IMG/VR virus record: IMGVR_UViG_3300045131_002366
Span: 1 to 23,003 of that record
DNA: 23,003 nt
Reading direction: 5' to 3' (one strand)
DNA from: a virus
This document shows positions 15,601 to 22,007 of the stretch, one piece after another. A program made the translations under genes and the position numbers. The notes under the pieces are model-generated. The model was not told the origin of the DNA and ran no database searches. It worked only from the letters and a program-made list of their open reading frames with translations. Position 1 is the stretch's first letter; every line of letters begins with the position of its first letter.

Positions 15601-17669
15601 TGGTCAACTACAATTTTCCATGTTAATGTACCTCCTCTTGAAGTACTTTTATAAGTGTAGATTGGTTCTGGTCTACCTAAGAATTCGTTTGGTTGCCAGT
15701 TCGCCTGAACAGTTTCACTGAAGGTTAGTCCATAAGGAGCAAACCACATTACTCTACCACCATTTGGACCTCTCTCACATACCGCCAAATCCGAAACAGA
15801 ATATCCTGGTGTACTCGATGTTCTCCACGCTAAATTCTCTAACGAAAACATATATTTTTTGGCATATCCATTACCACCGGCACCACCGTTAATTAAGTTA
15901 GTTGACGACTGTCCACCCTCCATTTTATTAGGGGCGATGTTAAGATTATAGGTATTATCAAATACCGAATCCGAAAATCTTCTACCATTAACAGTTACAC
16001 CATCAACTTTTTGAAGGTCATTGTATTGTAAGTAAGGTGTGTCTTTAGCAAACACTCTACAATATTCGGTACCCACTTCTTGTCCGATAGCCCCTTCATA
16101 TCTATAAACTCTTGAACCTTTAGTAAGTTCTTTGTACCCATCATGGAATACTTTACTTACTTGGTCAATAGCATTACCAACGTGTTGTAACCTTCTACCA
16201 CCCTGAGGTTGGCTATCTATTATTCTTTGTGTTTGGTCTAAAATTGAACCTTGTTTAAAAGTTCGTTCAGTTGACTCAGTTGAATTGTATGATGAAGGTT
16301 TAAAGTCTTCGTCCTCATTGGTTACTTCACCTCCAATACCAACTTTCTTACCGGCATTACCCTTATACTTTGGTGACACCCACGTAAATCCACCCTCAAT
16401 ACCACCACCGTTAGAATATGTTGGCCCATTAGCACCTAATTTAATATCTTGACTTGGTCCTTCATATAGTTGTGCCAATTCTGACGGTCCATAAACAGGT
16501 GATTGAACTTCTTGTCCATAAGCATTTACAGGAATATCACCACCTGGCGAAAATACTCTTGACGGTTCTGACGTAATTGAACCAATGTAATAGTTACTAT
16601 TATCTGAAACTGTTCCAACAATCGCTCCCGCTAATCTGGCAATAACACTTCTTTCAAAGTTTGGTTTGTATCTATTATAATCAATATTTTTAAACAAACG
16701 AGACCTCTGTCCTGCGCCCATGTTATTGTACATGATTTGAGAACCAGAATTACCACCACCTAATAGTCTGTTAAAAAATTTACCAACACCTGTATTTCTA
16801 AAGGCATTAGTCATTTGTTGGATTGTGGTTGGTTGTCTAAGACTAATGTTCGGGTCGAAGTATGAGCCAGGTATTGGAGATACAGGTAATATACTTCCTC
16901 CTAACCTTAAGGCAAAATTGGCCGCCGCAAGTATTGGATTCGCGGTAACTGTAATTGTAAAGTTCGGTTCGATAATTGGAACCACACCTGACAAAATGTT
17001 AACAATATCACTTCCACTATTAATGTTTAATATATTTGCCCTTCCAATAGTATCTTGTCTTATTTGAGCAGCAATTCTTGCCTCAAATTCTCTTCTAAGT
17101 GTTTGGGCACCTAACTTAACAATGAATGAGTCTTGACTCATTAATCCATTACTACCGCCAGGGTCATTTGAAAGTAAGATAGATAACGGACTATAACTTG
17201 ATGGTACAAATGTTGTTGGGTAAGGTTGGTTGTTAGATGTGTTGGTTGTTTGTGGTCTACCTAATGAATCAAAAAATTGTGCACTATCTAACGGTAATTG
17301 ATTTCCGTTTGAAAAAACATTAAGTGGTTTCCATCTTTGAGATTCGAATATGGATTGGTCTACTATGTTAGCATCTTGAAACCCATATTCACCTTCGTTT
17401 GATTTAGTATTTAACAACGCTCCTGGGTCAGGAACTTGTTCATATCCACCCTCATTACCATACTGATTAAGTGGGTAAAGTTGATTTGCAAACGATGGCG
17501 TATCGATTAGTTGGTCGGGACTATCTTGAACCGATGTGTCAGATTGAATGTACTCTATGTTAATTGGGAGCGTAGGTCGGTTAGGGGACTTAGCATAAGG
17601 TGTTAAGTTCCTAGTTATTAGTTTCTTTCTGAAACCATCCGAGTTTATAAAATCTAAAGGACTTCCCAT
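12657..17669 (-). CDS. Large baseplate protein with gpU/CIS-tube-like and OmpA-like segments (1670 aa)
   Basis: This virion protein appears modular. Residues about 638-700 (RVMWFAPYGLTFSETVQANW, then FLGRPEPIYTYKSTSRGGTL) and about 1118-1205 (PPVLVLRIGDFY, DNLSLTYESLD, ANVTLSFKFVGG) resemble the tube-initiator/connector domains of contractile systems (gpU, Afp7/Pvc7-type). Residues about 833-988 look like an OmpA C-terminal domain: VSIVINSTCSAP, YNKELAQRRIDSLIKFF, LLITGAKDVG, then a roughly 50-residue insert and ACRRAYISKI. R893 matches the conserved Arg of that family, but the diaminopimelate-binding Asp appears replaced by S878. The N-terminal 340 residues are Gly/Pro/Asn-rich with a GKFFNRLLGGGNSGS hinge. 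The gene lies between tape measure and LysM protein, the connector position. No signal peptide is seen. The structural role is likely; the domain matches come from pattern memory. Confidence 0.75.
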   Translation of the reverse strand: MGSPLDFINSDGFRKKLITRNLTPYAKSPNRPTLPINIEYIQSDTSVQDSPDQLIDTPSFANQLYPLNQYGNEGGYEQVPDPGALLNTKSNEGEYGFQDANIVDQSIFESQRWKPLNVFSNGNQLPLDSAQFFDSLGRPQTTNTSNNQPYPTTFVPSSYSPLSILLSNDPGGSNGLMSQDSFIVKLGAQTLRREFEARIAAQIRQDTIGRANILNINSGSDIVNILSGVVPIIEPNFTITVTANPILAAANFALRLGGSILPVSPIPGSYFDPNISLRQPTTIQQMTNAFRNTGVGKFFNRLLGGGNSGSQIMYNNMGAGQRSRLFKNIDYNRYKPNFERSVIARLAGAIVGTVSDNSNYYIGSITSEPSRVFSPGGDIPVNAYGQEVQSPVYGPSELAQLYEGPSQDIKLGANGPTYSNGGGIEGGFTWVSPKYKGNAGKKVGIGGEVTNEDEDFKPSSYNSTESTERTFKQGSILDQTQRIIDSQPQGGRRLQHVGNAIDQVSKVFHDGYKELTKGSRVYRYEGAIGQEVGTEYCRVFAKDTPYLQYNDLQKVDGVTVNGRRFSDSVFDNTYNLNIAPNKMEGGQSSTNLINGGAGGNGYAKKYMFSLENLAWRTSSTPGYSVSDLAVCERGPNGGRVMWFAPYGLTFSETVQANWQPNEFLGRPEPIYTYKSTSRGGTLTWKIVVDHPSVLNVIVDKVLGNETNRVRVDSIIDSFFAGCRKYDLYELAKKYYTIKPGELSYLQDIISSKEMTKEELIFTKQTIQTGKDAPNAGANTISQSVLKTDEYFKPYVQKGGYFDNDYPKQKTEPNYTEMYNQYIGVKPKYTSKGEQLGTFFNVVVTPNYNSLKELTVELAKQLTQYPNGTVSIVINSTCSAPATQSYNKELAQRRIDSLIKFFADTKPLQPFISNKRLLITGAKDVGLTVEGEKSQVEQFEDGKFTPGKTVSCTDSDPSANGGDTKADSKEIFTTTAMACRRAYISKIEGNLTAPVALQKPQYQDVVVGNVVTNTVNVPVVEQVRRERNNITKRVLRSLLSECDYFETIKAETPMVYDNLKDKLKFFQPAFHSTTPEGLNSRLTFLQQCMRPGETIPTVKQDTPQSKPTLQYNNAINTSFGAPPVLVLRIGDFYNTKIIPDNLSLTYESLDINPEGIGIQPMIANVTLSFKFVGGSGLKESVDKLQNALTFNYYANTEMWDDRADVTAQEDFLKILDSEFLKQDTLFSPPALNQATPNAGQNNNSTVGTSISKDIVDGFETGTLSYSDFMVQVVNNTQTYFTTVVNKTKETVNQYNNAVRQQWMLQRSYTQGNLSIDDSEVVLFGKPSNIEKRFDTIFSDFEENINNGSDPFIEFISVKNIGFTPKVIRIIKENYYNFVKNKRSSFQTAISKITQELTTEEQSYLQTLGRVNLITFEGETDKGTDGYQGKTGNVMVYVTTGTDKVAVNSTATDTFQELRDDIGKIQTNIGEFNTAIWSDSSFTYGKNNYTGNLVFETETNGVSKAVTVEDVFLPFSTNTLIVDDKAFKRQYMIVSEDVLDEKKYQTFKDALINNVVNNKSLSDGINDIDFVFDAYWITKAKPVFAEENNITKAFIDNLEKTKLKDFLNYTPFDKKERVVTYTVENSADNDNKKAQENMIKGLGATTNSNTNNNTWNDKNGSTGAYTSKAKLN

Positions 17670-17709
17670 TAATATCTTTATTTAATAAATAGGTTAAGGG
17701 TATTTTTTT

Positions 17710-19557
17710 TTACCCGGTCGCACCTATTCTTGCCAAAGTTTTTCCTGTAGGCGCCTTTGTTGGATTATCTTTTGAATTAAGACTTACAAAATATTGTTGT
17801 CCTATAGTACTGGTGATTGCGTCAAGAACTATCTTAGACACCTCTTCTTTATGTTTTGCAGTTAACGACTCTTGAGGGTCTTGTTTAATATTAACATTAA
17901 TATCCGTCTTTCCATCAAAAGTAATTTTTGATGATTGGTTAATTAATGACCCAGAGTTTGAAACGGTTTCTTTAATTGCCGTTGTCCTATTACCTTCAAT
18001 TAAAGACTTTCCTGGTTGATTTCCTTGAATGTTATTAACTTTGGCACCACCTAATAACGTATCGTAAACTTTATTAGCAGTTCTTTGTGCACTATTACTA
18101 TTATCTAATTCATTACGACTGGCTTCTAGTATTTTAATGGCCTTTTCCTGAAGAGAGTTACTTATGTCAACTCCTTGTTTCTTTAAATTATCCATATAAT
18201 CTTTAAATGCTTCTTTGGTTGATTTATTATCACCAGTTAAGTCCAAAAATAACGTTCTCATATCTCCAAGGCGGGCAGAAGTAAAGTCTCTGACCGCGCC
18301 AGTATTGGCTAATTCTTTATAAGCGTTTTTTGTAAGTGATGTTCCAACTTCTCCCACATCCTTTAAACCTTTTAAAAATTCTCTTTGGGTTACAATACCT
18401 GCGGCAACCGCCATCCTAATTGCGGTAACATCATTAGCCATAACCTCCATATATGTCATTTGACCTCTTGCAATTTCTTCAAGAGTTTTAGGTCCATTTT
18501 TTTGCTCATCAATTAGTTCGTCAAATTCTTCTTGATTTAACTGTTGTAATTCTTTTTTGGTTCCATCTTTAAGTTCAACCTCATATCTACCACCCTTACC
18601 CATACTCGCAATGTTTTGTAAATATTGTTTGTCTTCTTCACTACCAAAATGTAAACCAGCAGCATTAACTTCAGAAATTCTTTTATCAAGTTCGGCGGCT
18701 GCCAATCCCATTTTACTCATTTCCTTCGCACTAACCCCTGTTTGTTTTTCCATTTCTTTTAATGTTAAAACCCCTTGAGGATTAATTTTAAATGTTTTTG
18801 TTTTCTCATCAAAATACGTAAACTGTTTTGACACGTTAACTAAACTATCTTGTAGTCCTGATGGGTCATTAATTGATTGATTCATTAATGAAAATGGGTC
18901 AACTAAGGAACCTGCGGATACTCCTAATCTTTGGAAAGCGGACGCAACCTTAATTGCCTCTTCAGGGTCTAAAACTCTTTCAGCTAAGGTAAAGGTTTCT
19001 TTCATTTCAAACCTTAACATTGAGGCCTGTGCCGCCATTTTGGTTAAACCTTGTACCCCACCCTCAAACTGATATCGGTTCATTTGTTCCATATTAGTTT
19101 GAACATCTTTCATAACATCAACGGTATTACCACCAATACTTTGAATATAATTAATTGATTTTTCTAACTCTTTAGGAATCTGAGAGATTCCGACACCAAC
19201 ATTTAAAAAAGAATTAGAAATATCTTTAATAGAACCTCCCAATATTTTCTGAGCAGCAAACATATTACTAACATCCTCACTATTAGCAATAACGTTTCTT
19301 CTCGAAGCTTTGGCTATTTCATTAATTGTATTGGTAACCTCGTTAATTCCGCCACCTAATCTCTTTACACCAGGAGCGGTGTCGGCAATCGCGGTTTGTA
19401 TTTCTACAAGTCTTTGTTTTGTTTGCCCAAAAGCGGCATTAATTTTAATTGCACCTGCACTTATACCTTCATAAGCTTCTGTAAATTCTTCAACGCTTGG
19501 TAATCTATAAGCATTTTTTACATCATCAGAAATACCTGTTTTTACACCTTTTGCCAT
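17710..19557 (-). CDS. Probable tail tape measure protein
   Basis: The 615-residue product is almost wholly helical and Gln/Asn/Ala/Lys-rich. It contains long amphipathic stretches in the first 130 residues (TKQRLVEIQTAIADTAPGVK, NEVTNTINEIAKASR) and repeated helical segments such as VMKDVQTNMEQMNRYQFEGG and VLTLKEMEKQTGVSAKEM. It lies downstream of sheath, tube and the gp26-like gene and upstream of the connector-like gene, the canonical tape measure slot. T4 gp29 has 590 residues. If helix length sets tail length at about 0.15 nm per residue, this predicts a tail near 90 nm. I see no obvious transmembrane segment. The stop codon TAA lies next to a weak 5-bp hairpin. The call rests on composition, size and context rather than a motif. 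Confidence 0.72.
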   Translation of the reverse strand: MAKGVKTGISDDVKNAYRLPSVEEFTEAYEGISAGAIKINAAFGQTKQRLVEIQTAIADTAPGVKRLGGGINEVTNTINEIAKASRRNVIANSEDVSNMFAAQKILGGSIKDISNSFLNVGVGISQIPKELEKSINYIQSIGGNTVDVMKDVQTNMEQMNRYQFEGGVQGLTKMAAQASMLRFEMKETFTLAERVLDPEEAIKVASAFQRLGVSAGSLVDPFSLMNQSINDPSGLQDSLVNVSKQFTYFDEKTKTFKINPQGVLTLKEMEKQTGVSAKEMSKMGLAAAELDKRISEVNAAGLHFGSEEDKQYLQNIASMGKGGRYEVELKDGTKKELQQLNQEEFDELIDEQKNGPKTLEEIARGQMTYMEVMANDVTAIRMAVAAGIVTQREFLKGLKDVGEVGTSLTKNAYKELANTGAVRDFTSARLGDMRTLFLDLTGDNKSTKEAFKDYMDNLKKQGVDISNSLQEKAIKILEASRNELDNSNSAQRTANKVYDTLLGGAKVNNIQGNQPGKSLIEGNRTTAIKETVSNSGSLINQSSKITFDGKTDINVNIKQDPQESLTAKHKEEVSKIVLDAITSTIGQQYFVSLNSKDNPTKAPTGKTLARIGATG

Positions 19558-19584
19558 TTTTTAAGTATGTTAGTTATTGTATAA

Positions 19585-19614
19585 ATACAAAAGGACTGAT
19601 TTTTCAGTCCTTTT
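19585..19614 (-). terminator. Hairpin terminator after the gp26-like gene and its extension
   Basis: A perfect 11-bp stem (AAAAGGACTGA with TCAGTCCTTTT) closes a 4-base A loop on the minus strand and is followed by TTTTGTATTT. The TGA stop of the +1-frame extension lies inside the upstream arm. The hairpin comes 31 bases before the tape measure start. The U run is short, so termination may be partial, which would lower tape measure expression relative to upstream genes. Confidence 0.72.
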
Positions 19615-19783
19615 TATTATCTTCAATCCATTTATCTAAAAGATACTTTCTTGTAAAGAGAGGCATCGATTGAAAATCTTGGTAAGTAATGTTCATTAAT
19701 GTTGATAAATAGTAAAATTCGTCAAGTTGATTTTTCCTATAGTTAGAAGAAAGGGCGAAAAAAGTCCACCCCGAAACCAACAT
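19604..19783 (-). CDS. +1-frame ORF overlapping gp26-like gene; probable frameshift extension
   Basis: An open frame in the +1 register relative to the gp26-like gene overlaps its last 41 bases and runs on for 139 bases to a TGA inside the terminator hairpin. Read alone from ATG at 19783 it has 59 residues; a shorter start at 19696 gives 30. Joined to the gp26-like protein by a +1 shift at UUU UUU CGC (19763-19755), it would add 50 residues after F243, giving a 293-residue protein. The extension reads ALSSNYRKNQLDEFYYLSTL, then MNITYQDFQSMPLFTRKYLL and DKWIEDNKKD. This is a well-formed helical sequence with a 'MP..xR' motif that I associate from memory with C-termini of gp26-type and tail-assembly proteins. 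No Shine-Dalgarno sequence precedes either start. A separate small gene, a programmed frameshift product, or a homopolymer sequencing error are the alternatives. Confidence 0.65.
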   Translation of the reverse strand: MLVSGWTFFALSSNYRKNQLDEFYYLSTLMNITYQDFQSMPLFTRKYLLDKWIEDNKKD

Positions 19784-20486
19784 TAACTGTCAATTTTTCT
19801 CCTGATGGGGCTGTAACTACTCGTTTCATATCCAACTTTGGTTCATTCTCATCCATAAAATTTCTTATGTATTTTGAATCTAAAATTGGCATTTGTTCTA
19901 TAAATTTGGCGATTTCGCCCTTATCGGTTATACCGTTTACTTCAATAATTTCTTTTTGGAGTCTTAATGTTACTTTAGGAGGAGTCCTTCCTGAAGGATA
20001 TGAGTCAATAATTCTTTGATTTTCAATTATTTCTCCATATGTCATTGGTCTTAACTTAACTGTTGAATTTGACTTCGGTAGAGTTGTTATAAATGTACCG
20101 TCTTCATTTGGTGTATTACCTTGTGATATACTTAGTTGGTCTAATAATATTGTTGATTTAAACGGTTTTCTTGTTACTGGGTCGGTTAAAGTAAGTTCCA
20201 TTTCAGGCCCAAACGCAGTATTTCTTAAAAAAATTAAAACCGCTTCAACATCTCCTTCCAACATATCTTCAATACGTAAATCGGGTTCATAAATTTTTGA
20301 CCTCAAAAGATTTTGAGTCATGTCGTCTCCTCCCGCCATCAATAGATTTTCATCGTTAGCGGTTAAATAACCAACCTTAATAGATTTTTTTTTATTTTTG
20401 TAAAAAATTCCTTTGGACGGTAATGGTACCACGTCGTGAGGAAGTGAAAAGTTTGATTGTAAGTGTTCGTTTGTTTGATTTTCCAT
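19743..20486 (-). CDS. 26: gp26-like baseplate hub / tail assembly protein (T4 baseplate family)
   Basis: The 247-residue product matches the T4 baseplate protein family (gp26, PF12322 type). After a polar leader comes PLPSKGIFYKN (21-31), then VGYLTANDENLL (38-49), a DDMTQNLLRSKI stretch and LEGDVEAVLIFLRNTAFG (76-93), the classic order for this family. The middle part (LPKSNSTVKLRPMTYGEIIE) and the C-terminal GFGVDFF are also typical. T4 gp26 is 208 residues and is needed for hub assembly. The gene lies between tail tube and tape measure, the slot of the tail assembly chaperones (P2 E/E', lambda G/GT). The zero frame stops four codons after the slip-like UUU UUU CGC sequence, giving an abrupt RPFF end. 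A terminator hairpin lies just before its start codon, so expression is probably lower than that of the tube gene. Confidence 0.85.
   Translation of the reverse strand: MENQTNEHLQSNFSLPHDVVPLPSKGIFYKNKKKSIKVGYLTANDENLLMAGGDDMTQNLLRSKIYEPDLRIEDMLEGDVEAVLIFLRNTAFGPEMELTLTDPVTRKPFKSTILLDQLSISQGNTPNEDGTFITTLPKSNSTVKLRPMTYGEIIENQRIIDSYPSGRTPPKVTLRLQKEIIEVNGITDKGEIAKFIEQMPILDSKYIRNFMDENEPKLDMKRVVTAPSGEKLTVNVGFGVDFFRPFF
19755..19763 (-). promoter_or_regulatory. Candidate +1 ribosomal frameshift site (UUU UUU CGC)
   Basis: In zero frame the message reads GAC UUU UUU CGC CCU UUC UUC UAA. A tRNA-Phe on the second UUU can re-pair on UUC after moving one base forward, leaving GCC as the next codon. The UUU CGN arrangement is the one known from the influenza PA-X +1 shift, where a slow CGN codon promotes slipping. 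No canonical -1 heptamer with an open, sensible frame is present here. Confidence 0.5.
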
Positions 20487-20487
20487 A

Positions 20488-20523
20488 TAAAAAAATAACC
20501 GTAAAGTTTATGTCTTTACGGTT
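20488..20523 (-). terminator. Terminator hairpin after the tail tube gene
   Basis: A perfect 10-bp stem (AACCGTAAAG with CTTTACGGTT) closes a 7-base loop at 20497-20523 and is followed on the minus strand by TATTTTTTTATATGG. The last bases run straight into the start codon of the gp26-like gene. It fits a terminator or stabilising 3' end for the abundant tube message. Confidence 0.82.
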
Positions 20524-20557
20524 AAAAGTAGTTTTAATTATTTTTTAATAAATAGTT

Positions 20558-21046
20558 TTAATAAACTAATACACATCTATCCATTCTTAATGTTGCTGTA
20601 ATATCAGCAAGAGCATCGGTACTGTAAGCTAATGAACCAAAGTTCACCCCTGTTAAGAATGTACCATATAAAATCCATTTCTCAACAACAACTCCTGTTG
20701 GGTCTAACATTTCAAGGTCAATATCTTTTTTATATCCCGCAGCATATCCCATACGACCTGTAACAGATTCAGCATGTAAACGAACCCACTCCATAAGTGC
20801 TTGAGACGCAGAAGGCCCAACTGGGTCTCTAAATTTAACAGAAATCTCCTCCCAGTTAAATCTTCCCGCAACGTAAGTTTCGGTATTTAAAAAGGGAATT
20901 GGTACCGAAGCAATTTTAATTGAGGGTCTTGAAGCACTTTCTACAAACCATTCGTTAATACCTAAGCTTGATGGAAACCTTAAAATGAATCGGTTTTGTC
21001 TTTTCGGTTCATAAGGAATCGGCATTTTCATTAGTAAATCAGCCAT
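20558..21046 (-). CDS. 19: Tail tube protein (gp19-like)
   Basis: The 162 residues match T4 gp19 in length (163) and character. gp19 hexamers stack to form the inner tail tube through which DNA passes. Recognisable parts are the N-terminal KRQNRFILRFPSSLGI, the RPSIKIASVPIPFLNTETYV segment, FNWEEISVKFRDPVGPSAS (the loop and strand typical of gp19/Hcp-like tubes) and the closing LADITATLRMDRCVLVY strand. Ninety-six AT-rich bases separate it from the upstream HAD gene. No clear promoter or Shine-Dalgarno sequence is seen there. A strong hairpin follows the stop. Confidence 0.93.
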   Translation of the reverse strand: MADLLMKMPIPYEPKRQNRFILRFPSSLGINEWFVESASRPSIKIASVPIPFLNTETYVAGRFNWEEISVKFRDPVGPSASQALMEWVRLHAESVTGRMGYAAGYKKDIDLEMLDPTGVVVEKWILYGTFLTGVNFGSLAYSTDALADITATLRMDRCVLVY

Positions 21047-21142
21047 ATTATTTTAATTTTTGTTTCTATGTTTATATCGATAAATATATCCATTTGAAAA
21101 ATTTTTCTATTTACTTAAAATTTTAAAAATGGTATTCTTTAA

Positions 21143-21970
21143 CTAGACTTCTTTTTTAGTGCCTCCAGCTGTAGAATAAGTTCTTATTATATTATCTGGT
21201 TTATCTTTAAAATGTTTTTTCATTACTTCTATATTCTTAGGGTCATCGTCTGAAAAACCTATAGAAGGCTTACTAGGAATAAAATTATTATTAACATCAT
21301 TCTTTAAAAAAGCTTTCTTATTTAAAGAAGATGCGAGTTCTCTAATATAAGTTACGAATTCTTCCATAGCATCCACCTTAGCTTCTTCAGGATTCACTGC
21401 TCCCGCTTCATCTCCAAACGAAACTGGATGATATTTATTGAGGTCTAAATAAGTTTTAATTAACTCTTCGTCACTCATATCTTCTTCATCTACAAACGTT
21501 CTGTATTTCTTAAGATTTTTAACTAACTCATCTTTACTTATACCATTATAATCATTTATGATGTAATTATAAACTGCTTGTTTAAGAGTGTTTGGGTTGT
21601 GACCTCTCGCTGTGATTATAGAAAAAATCGACCCGTTATTTATTGCCTCTCTAAAATCGTCAAACGCAGGACCTTCCTTAGCCCTCATTGCATCGATTAC
21701 AAAATCTTTATCACCTTCAGTTTTAAAATTTCTGAATGGTTTGTCTCCATAACCTACAATAGTTTCACCCTTATATTCAAAAGGTTCTTTACCTAAATGA
21801 TGTCTGTGTTCCGCAAAGTCGTCAGTCGACATTCCAATCTCTTCTCCGTCTTCACTTTTTACAATAATCTTCGTCGGCATATGTACAATATTATCATCCC
21901 AATCGAATGCGTAATATTTCATATCAGGTGAACCTTCACCTTTAAATCCTTCTGTTAATTTTTTTCTCAT
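21143..21970 (-). CDS. HAD-superfamily phosphatase in the tail operon
   Basis: This 275-residue protein carries the HAD phosphohydrolase motifs in order. Motif I is FDWDDNI (nucleophile D23, acid D25) and motif II is IITARGH (T120). A likely motif III lysine is K198 in NPEEAKVDAM, and motif IV is IGFSDDDPKNIEVM (acidic residues 241-243). The long insert between motifs I and II (residues 30-115) acts as a cap. Such enzymes hydrolyse phosphate esters; the substrate cannot be told from sequence, though nucleotide or polynucleotide 3'-phosphatases share the TARGH type of motif II. It lies between the sheath and tube genes on the same transcript, an unusual place for an enzyme. The start at 21970 adds 16 residues before M17, which could also be the start. 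That leader contains L-T-E, a possible prohead-protease site. Confidence 0.85.
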   Translation of the reverse strand: MRKKLTEGFKGEGSPDMKYYAFDWDDNIVHMPTKIIVKSEDGEEIGMSTDDFAEHRHHLGKEPFEYKGETIVGYGDKPFRNFKTEGDKDFVIDAMRAKEGPAFDDFREAINNGSIFSIITARGHNPNTLKQAVYNYIINDYNGISKDELVKNLKKYRTFVDEEDMSDEELIKTYLDLNKYHPVSFGDEAGAVNPEEAKVDAMEEFVTYIRELASSLNKKAFLKNDVNNNFIPSKPSIGFSDDDPKNIEVMKKHFKDKPDNIIRTYSTAGGTKKEV

Positions 21971-22000
21971 TTGGCTAAAGGGGGGAGTTTAGTTCCCCCC
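21970..22000 (-). terminator. GC-rich hairpin after the tail sheath gene
   Basis: A perfect 7-bp stem (GGGGGGA with TCCCCCC, 21980-21986 and 21994-22000) closes a 7-base loop just past the sheath stop codon. The following run on the minus strand is only TTTAG, so it may stabilise the sheath mRNA end or cause partial termination more than full termination. The next start codon lies 9 bases further. Confidence 0.65.
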
Positions 22001-22007
22001 GTTATTA

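Noticed and set aside
17698-17715. 5-bp inverted repeat around a run of T between the tape measure and 1670-residue genes
   Set aside because: The stem is short and no U run follows on the minus strand, so terminator function cannot be supported.
19697-19770. -1 frameshift at the same homopolymer
   Set aside because: The -1 frame is open only for about 20 codons and yields a sequence without family resemblance; the site lacks a proper X XXY YYZ heptamer in the right phase.
21047-21142. Promoter search in the AT-rich gap before the tail tube gene
   Set aside because: TATATTTA is present but there is no TTTG at suitable distance and no T4-type late promoter on the minus strand; nothing beyond AT-rich leader can be supported.
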